Source: Clostridia bacterium
GTDB lineage: Bacteria; Bacillota; Clostridia; Oscillospirales; Acutalibacteraceae
Reading direction: 5' to 3'
DNA length: 64,000 bases
Assembly (NCBI GenBank): GCA_017407995.1
Contig: JAFQVM010000023.1
Coordinates: forward strand, 53,774-117,773
The position numbers were made by a program, and so were the translations under genes. This document shows, piece by piece, positions 42,828 to 50,333 of this stretch. The stretch's first letter is position 1. Each line of letters opens with the position of its first letter. The notes beneath the pieces were generated by a model. The model saw nothing but the letters and a program-made list of their open reading frames with translations. It ran no database searches and was not told where the DNA came from.

Positions 42828-42867
42828 AAAAACAGCACCCCAATATAAATATATCGGAGTGCTGTTC
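42828..42867 (-). terminator. Terminator of the sialidase-like/GH27 operon
   Basis: Minus strand AACAGCACTCCGATATA pairs across a short loop with TATATTGGGGTGCTGTT and is followed by TTTGAGG. It ends 4 bases before the stop codon at 42871. Confidence 0.7.
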
Positions 42868-42870
42868 GAA

Positions 42871-44130
42871 TTATTTAATAAATTTTACAAGCTCGTCTGT
42901 GTCATCAAGATTGATGCGCTTGGAAATAATATAGGTTTTAAAAGTTCCGTCTGCCTTCTTCTCGCCGAACTGACCGTATGAAGATGTGACAACTGTACCG
43001 TCATCAAGTACCACGTTTCCGCAATAGCCTGTATCTGCATTTGCCCTTTTAACAGGCGCTGTCTGACCCTTAAGATATGTATGAGCAATCTTAAGTCTAT
43101 ACTGACCCTGAGTGCCGTTTTTCAAGTCTTCATATGTTCCAACCCATGCAACATAGCCCTCACTCATCCAATTCGGAGAAATATCATAGTTCTCCTTTAT
43201 CTTCTTCGGGTCACGCTCTATCGAACGGAAAGTGATAAACAGTCTGCCGTCCTTCGTATAATCAGCCTTATGACGCTCACCGTTGATTGATGACGGTGCA
43301 TGTACAGGCTTTGACCAAGTCTTTCCCTCGTCACGTGAAAATGAAAGCAAGGAGTTTTCCTTTTTGGTATTTGAACGGCTGATAAGGCAGAGCTCATCGC
43401 CTTTACCGCAATCGGAGCGAACAACCTCAACCTCACACATATTTGAACGCTTTTCAATTTTTCTGTGCTGGGCAAAATACTTTTCAGGCTTGCTCCACTG
43501 CATCTCGCCGTTTTCATCAAATGTCAAAATGGTTTTAAAGTTGTGGAACTTGCGGTCATGGAAGAAGCCCATCCACTTGTCTACAAACTTTCCGTTTTCC
43601 TTTAGTCTTGTAAGCGATGCCATTGAAACTATCGGGATATAATTATAGCCGTCTGCCTTAGAATAAAAAGTCTTAAACTCGCTCCATGTTTTACCCTCAT
43701 CATATGACAGGGAACAATTGAACCCTCCCGGAGTGCTCAAGCCAGGCCACTTTGCGTTGCCACAGATGAGAATAAGTCTGTCAGGTGTATTTTCATCCTC
43801 AAACTCAAGACGATATACAGTAGGAGTTTCAAGTGATTTTTTCCAAGTTTCAGGCGGATTCTCAATCTGAGAAGTATAGCTCTTTCCACCGTCGGTACTT
43901 ATTCTGTTAAGAACAGCCCCCTTACCGTGTCCTTCAGGGTAAACCGTTAACACATCGCCGTTTTTAAGAAGAATTGAATCAGGATGTCCAAGGTAATCCT
44001 TAGTATTGTCAACGACAGTCGGCTCATAGAGATAAGCGTATTTCTCATCCAGACCCTGCGGCTTAACGCTTAAATCGAGCTGCGGAATTTTATAATCTTC
44101 ACCCTTGAATTTTTTCCTAAAAAGTCCCAT
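42871..44130 (-). CDS. BNR/Asp-box sialidase-like protein
   Basis: 419 residues, no signal peptide. It has three Asp-box repeats (STDGGKSYTS, SYDEGKTWSE, SRDEGKTWSK) spaced as in a six-bladed propeller, plus GHPDSILLKNGDVLTVYPEGHGKG near the start and ADTGYCGNVVLDDGTVVTSSYG near the end. These place it in the sialidase/neuraminidase-like superfamily. The catalytic Arg triad and Tyr/Glu pair could not be assigned confidently, so it may hydrolyse a different glycan or be a binding protein. It lies 16 bases downstream of the GH27 gene in one operon, with GGAGAG before the ATG. Confidence 0.75.
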   Translation of the reverse strand: MGLFRKKFKGEDYKIPQLDLSVKPQGLDEKYAYLYEPTVVDNTKDYLGHPDSILLKNGDVLTVYPEGHGKGAVLNRISTDGGKSYTSQIENPPETWKKSLETPTVYRLEFEDENTPDRLILICGNAKWPGLSTPGGFNCSLSYDEGKTWSEFKTFYSKADGYNYIPIVSMASLTRLKENGKFVDKWMGFFHDRKFHNFKTILTFDENGEMQWSKPEKYFAQHRKIEKRSNMCEVEVVRSDCGKGDELCLISRSNTKKENSLLSFSRDEGKTWSKPVHAPSSINGERHKADYTKDGRLFITFRSIERDPKKIKENYDISPNWMSEGYVAWVGTYEDLKNGTQGQYRLKIAHTYLKGQTAPVKRANADTGYCGNVVLDDGTVVTSSYGQFGEKKADGTFKTYIISKRINLDDTDELVKFIK

Positions 44131-44146
44131 ATTTATCTCTCCAAAA

Positions 44147-45808
44147 TCATTCTGTTATAGCTTTTATTCTAAATGCTCTGACTCCGTGAGGAGGAACATA
44201 TGCCGAAAGCGTTGAGGCAACCTCAATAGTCTCTTTGCTCCAAAGGTCAAAAGCTTCATATCTTCCCGCAACGGGATTTGTTACATAAGAGCGGCACACT
44301 ATGTCGTTCATGCTGTGTTCAAACAGTCTGCACTCGTTACCCTTGTTAAAGAAGCATACCGCTACATCTCCGTTTGCAAGCGGCTTTACAAGCGTATCCG
44401 CAACTATATTTGTCTTGATTCGCCTGCACTGCTGACCAAGCGGGTCCTGGTCAATGGCTATGACATCCTTATTTGTCAGAATTTTCAAGACATCGCTATC
44501 TGTATCAACAGAGCCGTCCTCACGGATAAAACGTCGGATATCGTTGCCAAGAATCAGCGGTGCTGCCATAAAGCTCCAGAGTGTAAAGTGACTGATATTC
44601 TCATCGGCAGTAAGTTCACCGTTACCCACTTCAAGCATATCGGGGTCATTCCATGCGCCGACAGATGCATACTTAAAGAGCTTGACATTGACCTCATATA
44701 TGCTCACAACCGAAGCCCAATTCGGACGGATATCGGGTGTTGTGCGCCAGAGATTGCCCGCCTTGCGGCCCCATTTCCACGGTAGGTTCTTACCCCACTC
44801 GCAGATAGAATATACTATCGGCCGTTCGGGATTGCCTGTTTTCTCTGCGTACTCACGGGTAGCTTTTTTCAGCTCCTCACCCATTCTCGTGTACTGTATG
44901 GCTGCACTGTCCTGTCTCGATGCTACGGGATTATACAATTTAATAGTATTTGAGCCCGCATTGAGTTTGACTTTTATCTGATGTCTGCCATCAGCAGTAA
45001 AGCCTCTGCTCGGCGGAATCTTTGTTGTATACAAATCATCGCCGTTTATAAGCAGTTCAAGATATTTGTAACTGTTGCTCTTCTTGCGGATTCCGAGAGT
45101 GATAACATATTCGCTATCCTCTTCAACCTCAACATTAAACACAGCATAACCCGCATTAGCTGAAAGTCCGCCTATAAATTTGCCCGTTGAAAGACGTTCA
45201 TCTTCAAGCACCTCGGCTTCTCCGTAAAGCTGTGCAACTTGAGCAGTATACGTTCTCTCAAACTTGCCACCTTCAAGTCCTATTGAAAGATACTCAATAT
45301 AAGGCGCTCTCATCGGAAGCGGTATATTATGACAGAAATCATACTTAAAATACTCCGCTCCCCACTCGGCAAAAGTTTTGGCATCAACAGCCTCATAACC
45401 CATGCTCGAAGGCAAATCCTCACAGGTAAGTGTACCGTTCGAGGTATAAATACCGAGCTTTAAGCCCATATCATTTACAGCCTTTACAAGAGCAGGTATC
45501 CCGCTCGGAAAATTAATAAGGTCACCCTGCAGTCTGCCGTTATCGTCCCTTATGGAGGACTGCCAGCAGTCGTCAAGATTGACATAACAGTATCCTGCAT
45601 CTGCAAGACCCGAATCACGCATCGCACGTGCTGTTTCAAGTATAAGATTTTCGTCTATCTTATTTCTGAAAGTATTCCAGCTCGACCATCCCATGGGAGG
45701 AGTCAATGCTACACCGTTATCATATTTTGAATCTACCGGAAAGTTAAGCTTTACGCTGTTCGCCGCTTTTTTAGCAATGTCTGCTGCAAAATCAACTATT
45801 GATTTCAT
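44147..45808 (-). CDS. GH27 alpha-galactosidase-like enzyme with inserted carbohydrate-binding-like domain
   Basis: 553 residues, no signal peptide. The barrel begins LTPPMGWSSWNTFRNKIDE and has YCYVNLDDCWQ, LGIYTSNGTLTCEDLPSSMGYE, and the nucleophile Asp at about 157 in EYFKYDFCHN. The acid/base Asp is at about 359 in NLWRTTPDI. Between those, about residues 165-310 form a separate beta-rich insert (AEVLEDERLSTGKFIGGL, GYAVFNVEVEEDSEYVITLGIRK, NAGSNTIKLYN) with the pattern of a CBM35/CBM6-type domain; usual GH27 enzymes have none inside the barrel. A C-terminal beta domain follows. It probably acts on alpha-galactosides or related sugars in the cytoplasm. First gene of the operon with the sialidase-like protein. 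Confidence 0.85.
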   Translation of the reverse strand: MKSIVDFAADIAKKAANSVKLNFPVDSKYDNGVALTPPMGWSSWNTFRNKIDENLILETARAMRDSGLADAGYCYVNLDDCWQSSIRDDNGRLQGDLINFPSGIPALVKAVNDMGLKLGIYTSNGTLTCEDLPSSMGYEAVDAKTFAEWGAEYFKYDFCHNIPLPMRAPYIEYLSIGLEGGKFERTYTAQVAQLYGEAEVLEDERLSTGKFIGGLSANAGYAVFNVEVEEDSEYVITLGIRKKSNSYKYLELLINGDDLYTTKIPPSRGFTADGRHQIKVKLNAGSNTIKLYNPVASRQDSAAIQYTRMGEELKKATREYAEKTGNPERPIVYSICEWGKNLPWKWGRKAGNLWRTTPDIRPNWASVVSIYEVNVKLFKYASVGAWNDPDMLEVGNGELTADENISHFTLWSFMAAPLILGNDIRRFIREDGSVDTDSDVLKILTNKDVIAIDQDPLGQQCRRIKTNIVADTLVKPLANGDVAVCFFNKGNECRLFEHSMNDIVCRSYVTNPVAGRYEAFDLWSKETIEVASTLSAYVPPHGVRAFRIKAITE

Positions 45809-45845
45809 CGCCTTAATCCTTTCTTATCCAAATATATACAGTATA

Positions 45846-45874
45846 ATTATAACTTCTTGCAGCAAAAATATCAA
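45846..45874 (-). promoter_or_regulatory. Promoter of the GH27 operon
   Basis: Minus strand TTGATA, 17-nt spacer, TATAAT, about 37 bases before the ATG at 45808. Confidence 0.7.
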
Positions 45875-45897
45875 CCAATTAATGGAGCTTTATCCGG

Positions 45898-45926
45898 TTG
45901 TTAAAGAATCTTTTTTGTGATATCAT
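45898..45926 (+). promoter_or_regulatory. Promoter of the M20 peptidase gene
   Basis: TTGTTA, 17-nt spacer, TATCAT with an extended TGA, about 38 bases before the start at 45965. It diverges from the GH27 promoter. Confidence 0.6.
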
Positions 45927-45964
45927 TGAAACATATCCTTTTTATTATATTTACGGAGGCATCC

Positions 45965-47059
45965 ATGAGCACTCAAAGACTTATAAATACTTTTATTGAT
46001 TATGTGTCCGTCGGCAGCGAAAGCGGTAACGAGCGTGAATTCTGCGAAGCACTTGAAAAAGACCTCATTGACATCGGTTTTCAAGTTGAGCGCAGCGAAA
46101 TGGGACACCTGTGCCAATCAAACGGATTTAATATACACGGATATCTGCCCGGCGAAGGCGAAAGCATTCTGCTCTGCTGTCACATGGACACAGTCAAGCC
46201 CGGCTGCGGTATAAAGCCTATTGAAGAAAACGGTATTATCCGCTCTGAGGGTGATACAATTCTCGGTGCAGATGACAAGTCAGGTATCGCAGAGATAACC
46301 GAGGCTGTGCGCAGACTCAAAGAAAGCAATACGCCGCACAGGCCCATAGAGATTATGTTCACCCTATGCGAAGAGGTCGGACTTCTCGGCTCAAAGTTTG
46401 CGGATTACAGCAACGTTAAAAGCAAAAATGCGCTTGTGCTTGACGGAGAGGAAATCGGTGAAATAGTAAACACAGCGGCAGCAAACATCGTTATGTCATT
46501 TCACTTTTTCGGCAAAGCCGCACATGCGGGAATATGTCCTGAAAACGGAATACATGCGCTCAAAGCTGCTGCACGTGCAGTTGACAACATCCCCGTAGGT
46601 CACGTTGACGACATAAGCGTTATGAACGTCAGCAACTTCTTATCACCCGGTGCCACAAATATTGTAGCTCCTCGTGCCGACTTCAACATGGAGTTTCGCT
46701 CATATGATGAAGGCAGAGTTCAGCAACACATAAAGACAGCCATAGAAGCAATTGAAGAAGCGTGCAACCGCTACGGAGCTACCTACACCTGTGAGAGTGA
46801 AAGGCACTCGGAAGCTTTCAGCGTAGACCCCGATTCCCAGTTTATAAAAGATATATTTTCAGCATATGAACGTATCGGAGTCACCCCGTATCTCGAAAAA
46901 ACTCTCGGCGGATGCGATGCCTCAAACCTTGCAACACACGGTATCAATGCCGTCAACATAGGTACAGGCATGCGTGATGTGCATACAACAAGCGAATATA
47001 TCAAGGTTGACGACATGGAAAAAAGCGTATGTTTTCTGTATGAACTTTTAAAAATCTAA
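45965..47059 (+). CDS. M20/PepT-like metallopeptidase
   Basis: 364 residues from ATG at 45965, preceded by ACGGAGG; an upstream ATG at 45917 lies inside the promoter. The protein begins STQRLINTFIDYVSVGSESGNEREF and has the zinc-site motifs ILLCCHMDTVKPG, ILGADDKSGIAEITEAVRRL (bridging Asp) and MFTLCEEVGLLGS (catalytic Glu-Glu), a dimerisation domain with GKAAHAGICPENGIHALKAAARAV, and a final LGGCDASNLATHGINAVNIGTG / VHTTSEYIKV with the last His ligand. It is of the PepT-like tripeptidase subgroup and probably hydrolyses small peptides in the cytoplasm. It is monocistronic. Confidence 0.92.
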   Translation: MSTQRLINTFIDYVSVGSESGNEREFCEALEKDLIDIGFQVERSEMGHLCQSNGFNIHGYLPGEGESILLCCHMDTVKPGCGIKPIEENGIIRSEGDTILGADDKSGIAEITEAVRRLKESNTPHRPIEIMFTLCEEVGLLGSKFADYSNVKSKNALVLDGEEIGEIVNTAAANIVMSFHFFGKAAHAGICPENGIHALKAAARAVDNIPVGHVDDISVMNVSNFLSPGATNIVAPRADFNMEFRSYDEGRVQQHIKTAIEAIEEACNRYGATYTCESERHSEAFSVDPDSQFIKDIFSAYERIGVTPYLEKTLGGCDASNLATHGINAVNIGTGMRDVHTTSEYIKVDDMEKSVCFLYELLKI

Positions 47060-47079
47060 AACTTTTAAAATTTTTCTGA

Positions 47080-47136
47080 TTTTTTTGGACACTTTTGTTT
47101 TTTGTGCGTCTTTATAGTTGAAGGGGTCCAAAAAAA
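47080..47136 (+). promoter_or_regulatory. Candidate ECF-type promoter with 11-bp inverted repeat
   Basis: TGGACA (47086-47091), 15-nt spacer, CGTC (47107-47110) resembles ECF promoters of Firmicutes, which use an AAC/ACA-type -35 and a CGTC -10. A perfect inverted repeat flanks it: TTTTTTTGGAC at 47080-47090 and GTCCAAAAAAA at 47126-47136. It precedes the operon encoding an ECF sigma factor, so autoregulation is suggested. Confidence 0.45.
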
Positions 47137-47158
47137 CAAAAAGAAAGAGGTTTTAATT

Positions 47159-47866
47159 ATGTTCGGTAAAAAATTTAAAAGAAAAACTATTTCAAACGTA
47201 GCAGTATTCGACCTTCGTCCCTATGCAGTAGGAGACTCTTTAAGTTCAATCAAAAAAATCGAAAACGTCGCCACTCTTATCATTCCTAAGGATATGGACG
47301 AAAAAGCCGCTACAGCTTTCGCAAAAATCACTATCAAAAATGTCGCTTCCACAATAAAGCTTGACAAAGATGCTGAAGTCCACACTTCAAACGGTTCAGC
47401 CGTTATCGAAAGCATTAACGACCCGGGTGTACATCTCATAAACGGTATAAATATAATCAAAAACATTGCACCCGACAAAGACATACAGCTCATGATAAAC
47501 GGAATCGTTATTTTTGACAAAGCCTGTAAAGACAGAGTAAACATAATTGCGTGTAACGGTATCACCCATTATGTAGACCTTTCCGGCGATGTGAAGCTTT
47601 ATCCAAACAAGACATCAATTGATGCAAAATCCCTTCAATACGTTGATAACGGTATAACCTTTGTTGCAGGAAACAAAATAATTCTTGAAGATGATGTCAC
47701 TTCCGATATCCTCGCTGAAAAGAACGTTAAACTTGTCGCAGGAAACAAAGTCGTATGTGGCGACGATGCCATGGCATATGTACGCACAAACGCAATTGTA
47801 GGAAACAAAGTTCAGAGCTTGGAAGAATACAATAAGCTTTTAGAGAAAGAAAAAGACGTAAAGTAA
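47159..47866 (+). CDS. Unknown protein of the ECF operon, beta-repeat type
   Basis: 235 residues from ATG at 47159, with AAAGAGG 8 bases upstream. It starts with a basic MFGKKFKRKTISN and has no membrane segment. The body is built from short strands with repeated patterns: ENVATLIIPKDMD, IKNVASTIKL, NGINIIKNIAPDKDIQLMINGI, and three related FVAGNKIIL / LVAGNKVVC / AIVGNKVQS units near the end. This looks like a beta-solenoid or bactofilin/LiaF-like stacked-strand fold, although I do not recognise the family. Its stop overlaps the start of the sigma gene (TAATG). It may act as scaffold or sensor for the sigma factor; that is only context-based. Confidence 0.7.
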   Translation: MFGKKFKRKTISNVAVFDLRPYAVGDSLSSIKKIENVATLIIPKDMDEKAATAFAKITIKNVASTIKLDKDAEVHTSNGSAVIESINDPGVHLINGINIIKNIAPDKDIQLMINGIVIFDKACKDRVNIIACNGITHYVDLSGDVKLYPNKTSIDAKSLQYVDNGITFVAGNKIILEDDVTSDILAEKNVKLVAGNKVVCGDDAMAYVRTNAIVGNKVQSLEEYNKLLEKEKDVK

Positions 47867-48366
47867 TGACTTCAAAAAATATTTTTGACAAAGTTTATAA
47901 TGATTTTTTTAAGGATGTTTACTCCTATTTCTCGCTGTGTTTTGACATAGACACCGCCGAGGACCTGACTCAGCAGACCTTTTTGGGTGTTTGGCGGTTC
48001 ATGAAAGAAAAGGACAGTCTGCCCTTTTCAAACACTCGTGCTTTCGTTTTCCGCTGTGCAGTAAACGTCAAGAATGACTATCTGCGTCGAAAGCAAGCAC
48101 GGCCAAAAGAAAGCAGACTTGAAGCGAGTATGTTGTTCGGGTATACATACAGTCATCAAACTACTCAGCAGATAGCTGTAGGAGAAGCACTCAAAGCGTT
48201 GGACTTTGAGGACAGAGATGTGCTGCTGCTAAAAAACATGGGACTTTCATCCTCTGACATCGGCAAGGCATACGGTATATCAGCATCTGCTGCAAGGTCA
48301 AAGCTGTCAAAAGCCCGTTTGGCATTCCGCAAAGAACTCGAAAAGCAAGGAGTGAACATAGAATGA
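47866..48366 (+). CDS. ECF-type RNA polymerase sigma factor
   Basis: 166 residues. Region 2 is seen as VYNDFFKDVYSYFSLCFDIDTAEDLTQQTFLGVWRFM, with the DTAEDLTQQTFL core-binding/-10 recognition segment and NDYLRRKQAR at its end. Region 4 is EALKALDFEDRDVLLLKNMGLSSSDIGKAYGISASAARSKLSKARLAFRKEL, a helix-turn-helix for the -35. No region 3 is present, as for the ECF group. It directs RNA polymerase to a small regulon. It starts in the stop of the upstream gene and overlaps the start of the 58-residue gene by 4 bases, so all three are coupled. Confidence 0.93.
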   Translation: MTSKNIFDKVYNDFFKDVYSYFSLCFDIDTAEDLTQQTFLGVWRFMKEKDSLPFSNTRAFVFRCAVNVKNDYLRRKQARPKESRLEASMLFGYTYSHQTTQQIAVGEALKALDFEDRDVLLLKNMGLSSSDIGKAYGISASAARSKLSKARLAFRKELEKQGVNIE

Positions 48367-48539
48367 AAAAAGAAGATAAACTCATAAAAGATATGTTGAG
48401 CGCCGTTCAGGTAGAAAAACAAAAAGCGATAACAAAAATTCCGCTTGATGCTGAAATCGATTCGGAAACTCTGGCAAATCAGCAGAATCTCCTTTACAAG
48501 CGCATACTTGAACAGACTCTTAAAATTGAAGAAAACTAA
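48363..48539 (+). CDS. Small 58-residue protein of the ECF operon
   Basis: 58 residues beginning MKKEDKLIKDMLSAVQVEKQKAI, with the start overlapping the sigma stop as ATGA. The sequence is hydrophilic and helical, ending LLYKRILEQTLKIEEN; no Cys, zinc motif or membrane helix is seen. In ECF operons the gene after the sigma factor often codes for an anti-sigma factor. This one is much shorter than the usual 80-250 residues, but a helical sigma-binding peptide is conceivable. It is followed at once by a terminator. Confidence 0.65.
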   Translation: MKKEDKLIKDMLSAVQVEKQKAITKIPLDAEIDSETLANQQNLLYKRILEQTLKIEEN

Positions 48540-48540
48540 A

Positions 48541-48576
48541 AATACGGAGCAGATTAAATCTGCTCCGTATTTTTTA
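48541..48576. terminator. Bidirectional terminator
   Basis: Stem AATACGGAGCAGATT / AATCTGCTCCGTATT with an AA loop and a T run. It serves the ECF operon (plus) and the permease gene ending at 48589 (minus). Confidence 0.85.
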
Positions 48577-48588
48577 TTTATTAACTTA

Positions 48589-49980
48589 TCAGACTTTGAA
48601 ATTTACCGCTGTATCGCCCTTCGCGTCTGAACCGAACTCATAGTCCTTACCGGGAAGAATAGCGTTGAGGATTATACCTACAAGTGCACCGATAGCAAGA
48701 CCGGAAAGGCTGATTGTAATATTGCCAATCGGAATCTGGATTGCGCCTGCATAGTTAACGCCGATTGAAAGAACAAGAATGATAGCTGCAATGATAACAT
48801 TTCTGCTCTTCTCAAAGTCAACCTTATTTTCAACAACATTACGCACACCGACTGCTGAAATCATACCGTAGAGGACAAGCGAAACACCGCCGATTGTTGC
48901 TGTGGGCATGAGGCTTACAAGAGCTGCAAACTTGGGTGAGAATGAAAACAGGATAGCAAAGATAGCCGCAATTCTGATAACTCTGGGGTCATAGACCTTT
49001 GAAAGTGAAAGAACGCCTGTATTCTCGCCGTATGTTGTGTTTGCAGGTGCACCAAAAAGTGATGCAAGGCTTGTTGCAAGACCGTCACCAAGAAGTGTTC
49101 TGTGGAGACCGGGGTCTGCAATATAATTTTTCTTACAGGTTGATGAAATAGCGCTGATATCGCCGATATGCTCAACCATTGTTGCAAGGGCGATAGGCAT
49201 AATTGTGATGATTGCTGTTACAAGGAAAGACTTGTCAACATTGCCACTAAAGAGACCGAATACTGTATCTTCCATTTTAAAAGGAAGACCTATCCATGCA
49301 GCGTCCTTGAAAGCCTCGAGCTTTGCGGGGTCAAGAGTCTGCATAGCGCCTGTGAAGTGAAGAATAACAGCTATAAGTGACGAACCGAGAACACCGAGCA
49401 TAATGGGAATGATTTTTATCATGCCCTTGCCCCAGATGTTACATACTATAACAATTGCTATTGCAATAACTGCTACAAGCCAGTTTGCTGAACAGTTGCT
49501 GATTGCAGAGGATGAAAGTGTCAAACCGATTGCTATAATGATAGGACCTGTTACGATGGGCGGGAAGAAACGCATAACTTTCTTTGCGCCGAAAGCTTTA
49601 ATAAGACCTGCAAGTACAAGATAAAGAAGTCCTGCACAAGCAACGCCTACGCAAGCATAGGGAAGAAGTGAATAATCCGAAATGGGATTGCCTGCTTCGT
49701 CTGCACCGATTGTTGTGATTGCTGCATATCCGCCGATGAAAGCGAAAGATGAGCCGAGGAATGCAGGAACCTTACCCTTTGTAAGCAGATGGAACAGAAG
49801 TGTACCCAAGCCCGCAAACAGAAGTGTTGCAGATACGCTCAAGCCTGTGAGCGCAGGAACAAGAACTGTAGCACCGAACATTGCAAACATATGCTGCAAA
49901 CCCAAAACCAACATTCTTGGTGCGCCGAGTTCACGGGCATCGTAGATGCCTTTGCTGAAATCAACTTTTTTCTTTGACAT
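48589..49980 (-). CDS. Uracil-xanthine permease (NCS2 family)
   Basis: 463 residues from ATG at 49980, with TTGGAGG 11 bases upstream; the in-frame TTG at 49998 is part of the ribosome site. About 12-14 hydrophobic segments are present. Family features: LGLQHMFAMFGATVLVPALTGLS at the N-terminus, the FLGSSFAFIGGYAA segment, TGPIIIAIGLTLS, IMPIALATMVEHIGDISAISS (with the substrate-binding Glu), and GLATSLASLFGAPANTTYGENTGVLSLSKVYDPRVI. It imports uracil, or a purine such as xanthine, with protons. A leader with a terminator hairpin precedes it, suggesting attenuation. Confidence 0.92.
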   Translation of the reverse strand: MSKKKVDFSKGIYDARELGAPRMLVLGLQHMFAMFGATVLVPALTGLSVSATLLFAGLGTLLFHLLTKGKVPAFLGSSFAFIGGYAAITTIGADEAGNPISDYSLLPYACVGVACAGLLYLVLAGLIKAFGAKKVMRFFPPIVTGPIIIAIGLTLSSSAISNCSANWLVAVIAIAIVIVCNIWGKGMIKIIPIMLGVLGSSLIAVILHFTGAMQTLDPAKLEAFKDAAWIGLPFKMEDTVFGLFSGNVDKSFLVTAIITIMPIALATMVEHIGDISAISSTCKKNYIADPGLHRTLLGDGLATSLASLFGAPANTTYGENTGVLSLSKVYDPRVIRIAAIFAILFSFSPKFAALVSLMPTATIGGVSLVLYGMISAVGVRNVVENKVDFEKSRNVIIAAIILVLSIGVNYAGAIQIPIGNITISLSGLAIGALVGIILNAILPGKDYEFGSDAKGDTAVNFKV

Positions 49981-50043
49981 TGTTTTTTCAACCTCCAAAA
50001 AATATAATACCTCTTTTTTGCCACATATTAATGCAGCTTACCA

Positions 50044-50142
50044 TAAAAAAACCTCGCCGCAGAGCTAGGCAAGGCAAAATACAAATACACTATTCCGCTT
50101 TTCGCATCACCTTGTCGGCGTCTGAGCTCCGCTTTTTAAGGT
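50044..50142 (-). promoter_or_regulatory. Attenuator-like leader of the uracil/xanthine permease gene
   Basis: Minus strand: an upstream hairpin with outer stem ACCTT / AAGGT (50142-50109) is followed by a terminator stem CCTTGCC / GGCGAGG (50074-50052) and a TTTTTTT run. Parts of the first hairpin (GGAGCT and CAAGG) can pair with the terminator 5' arm (AGCTCT and CCTTG), giving an alternative fold. The layout is similar to PyrR-controlled leaders of pyrimidine genes, but the loop does not clearly match the consensus. Confidence 0.5.
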
Positions 50143-50149
50143 TTGATTA

Positions 50150-50178
50150 ATTTTATCACAGGTTTTTATTGTTGTAAA
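50150..50178 (-). promoter_or_regulatory. Promoter of the permease gene
   Basis: Minus strand TTTACA, 17-nt spacer, TAAAAT with extended TGA. The transcript would contain the attenuator-like leader. Confidence 0.65.
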
Positions 50179-50274
50179 CACATTGCGACAATTTTTTTAT
50201 GGGTTTTATTTTTTCCGTCAAATTATACAGCAAACGCCCCCAATTTTTGGCAACTTAATTTATAGGTTTTATGC

Positions 50275-50280
50275 TATAAT
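50275..50280 (+). promoter_or_regulatory. Extended -10 promoter of the GH106-like operon
   Basis: TATAAT preceded by TGC (extended -10); the -35 region 17 bases upstream is weak. The leader to the ATG at 50334 is about 47 bases. Confidence 0.5.
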
Positions 50281-50333
50281 TATGTTGTATTTCTTTTTGT
50301 CAGTTTATAAAACTTTTTCTTGGAGGAGTATCT

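Noticed and set aside
42871-45808. Secreted mucin-degrading pair
   Set aside because: Neither the sialidase-like nor the GH27 protein has a signal peptide, so they are better read as intracellular enzymes.
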